Shown piece by piece: positions 59,085 to 64,000 of a DNA stretch of 64,000 bases. The position numbers and the translations under genes were made by a program. The notes below the pieces were generated by a model, which saw only the letters and a list, made by a program, of their open reading frames with translations, made no database searches and was not told the origin of the DNA. Position 1 is the first letter of the stretch, and each line of letters begins with the position of its first letter. The stretch is from positions 6,428,357-6,492,356 of the forward strand of contig NC_061789.1 in NCBI RefSeq assembly GCF_022458985.1, given 5' to 3'. Source of the stretch: Mugil cephalus. Its lineage: Eukaryota; Chordata; Actinopteri; Mugiliformes; Mugilidae.

Positions 59085-62000
59085 GACGTACTGGTCAAAT
59101 ACAACCACGCAGTAGTTAGAACTGGAGGCTAGGTTAATAGTTTATTCAAGAACATGATGACTCTGCCATATTCAGCCCCCCTCCCGCCAGTGTTCTCTGC
59201 TGGTTGATTGAACTCACCTGCATCCCATCTACTCATCAAGGCTCCATTTAAGACCTGGTCTCTGAGTCCTGCTTCACCATTTAGTTCTATCTCATTCAGT
59301 CGTGGTTATGCTTATGCAATTCGTTAGATGTTTTTTTTTTCTTCTAGTATTTCCTGCTGCTTTCTTTGGCCCTTTGTTTTTCCGTTGTGCCTGGGTGAGC
59401 TTTAACAAACCTCTGCATTCATTCCAGCCTTCTCCAGACTAAAATACAAACAGCCACCTGCCATCAGCTCATCAGCTGCCTAGGGATTTCACCGTCTTGA
59501 AAAAACATTTTCCACATCTCCATTTGGGTCCATTATTTTTGAGGAAACAGATTATTACATGTCGTTTAAACATTTGTAGCATTCACCAAATTTCTTATTT
59601 TTAATCAGTGAGGTGTGATGCTAGCTTGTACATGTCATAGTCAGGGTCTAAACGAAATGTGTGTGTATGTATATATATATATATATATATGCACATACAC
59701 ATTTTTTTTTTTTGAAAAGAGCAGCTCATGATATTCTGGAAACTGAAAACCTTAAGTTCAGGTTCTTAGACATTTGTTTCCGCCGTTTTTGTCAAAGAGG
59801 TGTTTATGCATTTAGTAGGAAAGGACTGGAAGCACTCACATGCACAAATCAGATTATTGGAGATGAGACTTCTGTATGTTTCGAGTGAAGCCAGTGTAAA
59901 CAACACCCTCCTCCGAGGAAGACTGTCTCCAGGAGAAACAAAGTTTGCCACCTCGATGAACTGACGGATCCGTCATCATTATGACCCGATAACTGTCGGC
60001 GAGGAAAATGTGCAGTCATTTCCAGCAAAGGTGTGCGTGGCGCTGCGTCCGGGACTTTATTGTTCTGTCGTGCACGCCTTCCTCCACACCTGCACACACA
60101 CACACACTTCGAGAAGGCATGTGATTTGGTGATTACACTCAGAAATGCAGGAACTTGCGCACATGCAAGGACTAATACACCACTAATACACCAATAGCAC
60201 AAATGCATGCACAGTCACAATCACATACACCTACACACAGCAACCCCCCCTGTGGAGCCTGTGAAGACATTTCATTCTGGGAGGGCAATTGCAAAGTCTT
60301 TGAAGGGAGATAGAAACAGTGAGAGCGAGAAAGAGCTGTCATAATAGCATCGAATCTAACAGGTTTTATAATTATGGATACAAGAAATGTGCAAATAAAT
60401 GATTGTCAGCGAGTTTTGAACGTTACTTGCCTTTGTTATGTGCTGGGTCCAGAATGTTATGAAACTGTCACGCTCCAGAGTACAAACAGGAAATGACGAT
60501 GTTAAGTGAAAATTTTAGCATCTCCTATTTTTAACACTTTGTTTCATAATTTCTAATCTGTTGCATATATAAGAGGCAAAATGTCTTTCTGGTGTTGTCT
60601 AAGAGAACCAAGTTGATATTTGTCGCTACAAGAAGATGCAGTTTAGCGAGAGGATGCAGCCCAGGGGTTAGTTCCTCATTTCAACCGCTCTAAGCCTCAA
60701 CAAAGTGTCGCTTTTGAGGCTTAATTTATAGATGAGTGTCACTTCTAAACAATAGCATATGACGTAACCAAACAAAATCCGAATTATTTTCAGTCTTGAC
60801 AATATTTGTGCTCTGAAGGTATATTCAATTCAATGCAACTGCACTGCAATATACGGTGTACTCCAGGCAAGACCATTTTAGTCAAATGAACACCTGCAGC
60901 GTTTATTTTTGACAGCATGGCTCTATTCTGGGACATCCCAGTTTTAGGCATCAGGGCATCGAGTGGCAGAGCACACCTCCCTGTCCTTCTTGTGCCTATA
61001 AGGAAAGTATAAAGCAAAAAATGCACCAGCAATTACCAGCAATTACTGTGATTAAGACTGAAACAGCATAAAAGGAGTAGCTTGAGTGGAGGCGGCGGCA
61101 AATCAACTTGCAGAACAAACAGAATCAGGACAGAGCAACTTAAACAAGGTGCCTTGAATGACAATGGATGCAAGATTGAATGGGAAGTGCTTGTGAATGG
61201 TCATCAAGTCTCTCCACGTATGATTTTTGTTGTTTTTTTTTTTGGGTTAAGTCTGAAGCCTGGTATCAACTAACCCAGAAGTCAGGACACCAAATGCTAG
61301 GGACACCCAAAGCTAGGGACATCCAATGCAAGGGACACCCAAAGCTAGGGACATCCAATGCAAGGGACACCCAAAGCTGGGTACACCAGATGCAAGGGAC
61401 ACAAAATCCAAGGGACACCAAATGTGAATGATTTGTGCTTGTGGCTGATCTCATGTCTCAACAAGAAACCACCTACAGCCCTGGCACCTTAGCCCAAACC
61501 ATCTTATGTGCCATTTGATGTTGTAAAACGTGACACGTGAAAAGTTAAAAATGCATAGTCAATCATGCAAAATTTGCCAAAATCTTGATCTTAGCTGGGA
61601 CACTCAAGGACTGTACTTTCCCTAAAACTACAGAACGATATTTGCTTGCACAAAACATTCAGTTCTTCAACGGTGCAAATTAAGTCTCACCATTTGGAAA
61701 ATATCCATGTAGCGTCATTTGGGTTTCTTGCCACTAACATGCCATCCCAGTCCAAACCTCTCACTCTACCCAGCCTGCGTTATTTTGTTTAGAGGTTGTC
61801 ACAATAGAAGTCAGTGGAACTAAATGCACGAAACACCGTGATTATTAAAGTATCAGATTCGTTTTCACAGATTTCATATGGACTATGTCTTATTTCTTTT
61901 TCGCTTTTTCAAATTTGCGTAAATCAATATTTTGAACAGGGGCTTTGTGCACATTCTTTCACTTCTCCTCATGCCTTTGTTTTCTTTCTCTTTCCTCTGT

Positions 62001-62230
62001 CACGACACCCTCGGGGCTTCATAGACTCATAAAATATTAAATTGCTGCTTTTGTTTCCCACAAAATAGGTTCTCCCCAGGAAACCAAAATGTCACTGGAA
62101 CATCTTAAAGGCACCTATTCAGTCGTCTGAGGGGAATTAGAAGTAATATTGTCACATTTAGGTCTCTTTCTCCATCCTTGATGTAAGTAGGTTGGTGGCA
62201 CCATCCTGTGGTCACAAAAATCCTTAACAA
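59085..62230. other. Intergenic: no gene seen
   Basis: Apart from the (TA)n run at 59668-59690 and the minisatellite at 61283-61430, this is unique sequence with no supported exon. Part of 62230-62432 is the 3' UTR of the heat-shock gene (minus-strand AATAAA candidates near 62239-62248). Confidence 0.5.
61283..61430. repeat. 16/32-bp minisatellite
   Basis: Alternating 16-bp halves GGGACACCCAAAGCTA and GGGACATCCAATGCAA, giving a 32-bp higher-order unit. Two almost perfect units sit in the middle and decayed ones on both sides. Confidence 0.9.
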
Positions 62231-62432
62231 AAGTCTTATTTATTTATTAAATCATTTCAATTGAGCATTTCATTTTTCAACAGTTTACGCAAATTGCAAA
62301 TAACAATCATAAAATAAATATTGTCTTCATTTGTTAATTGTAAACTTATCTTATTCTTAAGAGTCCTTAAGTGGAAGCATGTGCATAAAAACATTAAATG
62401 TGTTTTCTTTTAGCGGGTGTAGAGTGTGTGCA

Positions 62433-63262
62433 TCAGTCCGTATGTTCTCCTTCTGCGCTGTCCTTCTTGATGGGAAATTCCAACGATGTCCTGAACCGAG
62501 CGGGCTCCTGGCACTCCTCGCTGATTTGCTGCTTGGCCACGGGGGCGTGGATGCGCAGCTGTCCATTATCCATCAAGGAGCAGGAGAGGCCGGACAGATC
62601 CAGGTGAGAGGGCAGGTCGATCTTCTGGGCGAACCCCATCTGAGACGACGCCGAGGCGCAGAAGGAGGCGCAGGAGGAGGAGGAGGAGCAGGACTGCTTC
62701 TCCTCGGCTCCGGCCTGCTTCATGGCCACCACCGCCAGGCTACGCCCCTCTAGTTTGACGGTGATGTCACCTGGGGCATAACCACGAGCGTCTAGGGTCA
62801 CCAGGAAGTCCTTGTTGTTGTCGTCGGTCTGCTGGGTGTCCTTGTGCAGCTCTGTGCTACAAAGCTCTCTCTGTTTCTCTGTGCCGTCGTTCAACCTGAA
62901 AGGGAGTCAGAAATGTGGATCAGCACCAGCTCCATCACATCTACTCACACATCCACCAGCTCAAAGCGGATCAAACCAACTCTAGATTTGAAAAAATACA
63001 CTTAAATATCCACTGCTGAGGGAATCTGTTGTACGTACCTTGCCAGCGTGGAGGAAATGAGGGGCAGCGGGCCAAGTGAGAGCAGCTCGGGCCCATCTTG
63101 GAGCTCCATCAGGAGTCTGTCGGCCAGCTTGGCTCTCCGGTTGAAGAAGTCCTGCTGCAGAGAGGAAAGGGCATTGTGGTGCAGTGGCCACAGCAGCCGA
63201 TCCTGGCTGAAGAAAGGGTCATCACTGAAGAGGCCGGTCAAAGCTGCGCGCTGGGACATCAT
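62433..63262 (-). CDS. hspb9: Small heat-shock protein, HSPB9-like
   Basis: ATP-independent chaperone of the alpha-crystallin family. Two exons: 63262-63039 and 62895-62433 (TGA), phases match: 687 nt, 228 aa. The start is the first ATG of a tandem pair (MMSQRAALTGLF), 170 bp after the TATA box. The open frame continues upstream but only from a GTG, so it is 5' UTR. The N-terminal arm has FSDDPFFSQDRLLWPLHHNA. The alpha-crystallin domain spans about residues 103-193, with FLVTLDARGYAPGDITVKLE, KIDLPSHLDLSGLSCSLMDN and GQLRIHAP. A Ser/Cys-rich loop (about 143-159) interrupts the middle of the domain. Best fit is fish hspb9; an hsp30-like paralogue is the alternative. No perfect heat-shock element was seen near the promoter. 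Confidence 0.85.
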
Positions 63263-63430
63263 GCCGAATTTGGGAGACAATTCCAGACAGAAACTTGACT
63301 TTCGGTTCCTTGATTGCAGAGTTATTTCCTTACTCAGTGTCTGTAGGCTCAAGTGAACAGTCACTGTTGGATTTTCTCTTCTCTTACGTCTTGTGAGTCT
63401 TCTCTTAGTACGGGATTGTACACGGCAACC

Positions 63431-63440
63431 TTTTTATATA
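63431..63440 (-). promoter_or_regulatory. hspb9: TATA box of the HSPB9-like gene
   Basis: TATATAAAAA on the minus strand, preceded by GCTGGGG; a start near 63405 would give a 5' UTR of about 140 nt. Confidence 0.65.
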
Positions 63441-63444
63441 CCCC

Positions 63445-64000
63445 AGCTGCTGTCCTGTGCCCCTCCCACCAAGCTATTTACACCCCATGAGCTCACTGCT
63501 GTTTGTTAGAGTTTGACAGGGAGGTCAGGAATACCCCGCAACTAATCAAAAAGCTAAAGACAGCTCATGGTCACGACCTGTTTGTGTCCGTGTTCACACT
63601 GGTGGAAAATATCCTATTTCACAATTCTCATTTATTACACATCTTGTGTTATGCAGATCCAAAAAAACAAATGTGTTTCTGGATTTACGAACAAAGATAA
63701 TCCAAATTTCAACATTTTATGTCAAAATTTGACGACCGACGGAGGGAACAACAGCCGCAGGACATAACTATTTGAATGATTATCAATTTGTTTTCTATTT
63801 TTTGAAAAAAAAAAGGGAATTATCAAGTGTTCTTAAAGGGTATTTAAGAAACTTTTCATTGCAGAAATCATTAAAACAATAGGATGCAGATACATAATCA
63901 AACATACTATCGCCAAACGTACTTTATCACCAATAATGGCAAAACCCATTGTGACATTTTTCACCATGTGAGAAAAATAGATCGTTACGTCTCCCCCAGA
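63445..64000. other. Upstream of the HSPB9-like gene: nothing else seen
   Basis: AT-rich flank up to the window end. No exon or repeat that I can support. Confidence 0.5.

Noticed and set aside
63263-63364. 34-residue N-terminal extension of the heat-shock protein
   Set aside because: It would start with GTG, not ATG; the first ATG is at 63262 and matches the family start.

Overview
This is animal nuclear DNA from a bony fish, most likely a percomorph teleost. The genes have small exons with GT/AG borders. They include fish-type families (a two-domain C-type lectin with a short C-terminal tail, an actinoporin-like protein, peptide YY, an HSPB9-like small heat-shock protein). The spaces between exons are full of fish-type transposons (Tc1/mariner, Penelope-like, L2-like LINE, several MITE families). 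I placed exon borders by reading splice sites and checking phase; in every multi-exon gene below the phases add up, with one doubtful junction in mpp2.

Layout. 1-1288 (+): 3' half of a C-type lectin gene, cut by the window start. 6111-10216 (+): a complete second lectin copy (five exons, 315 aa), with a Penelope-like element in intron 1 and a MITE in intron 2. 12921-14514 (+): an actinoporin-like gene (187 aa) with TATA box, untranslated first exon and poly(A) signal. 15158-21892 (-): complete retsat (12 exons, 610 aa), with an old DD36E mariner-type element in intron 4. 26591-35611 (-): mpp2, a MAGUK scaffold (L27-PDZ-SH3-GuK, 13 coding exons), with a young Tc1 element in intron 1. 41782-47315 (-): pyy (97 aa precursor), with TATA box and untranslated first exon. 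47.3-62.2 kb: about 15 kb with no gene that I can support, only repeats and unique AT-rich DNA. 62433-63440 (-): an HSPB9-like small heat-shock protein (two exons, 228 aa) with a TATA box.

How the parts relate. The left third pairs secreted C-type lectins with an actinoporin-like, membrane-active protein on the same strand, which could be a small innate-defence cluster (inference). retsat is a housekeeping retinoid/lipid enzyme. The mpp2-pyy pairing matches the known neighbourhood on human chromosome 17q21. The genes are otherwise independent units and there is no operon logic.

Repeats of note: at least nine copies of one MITE family with TA-flanked inverted ends; a 575-bp TTAA-flanked fold-back element; a nearly intact Tc1 with IR/DR ends and one frameshift; interstitial telomere-like tracts, one arranged head-to-head; and several minisatellites.
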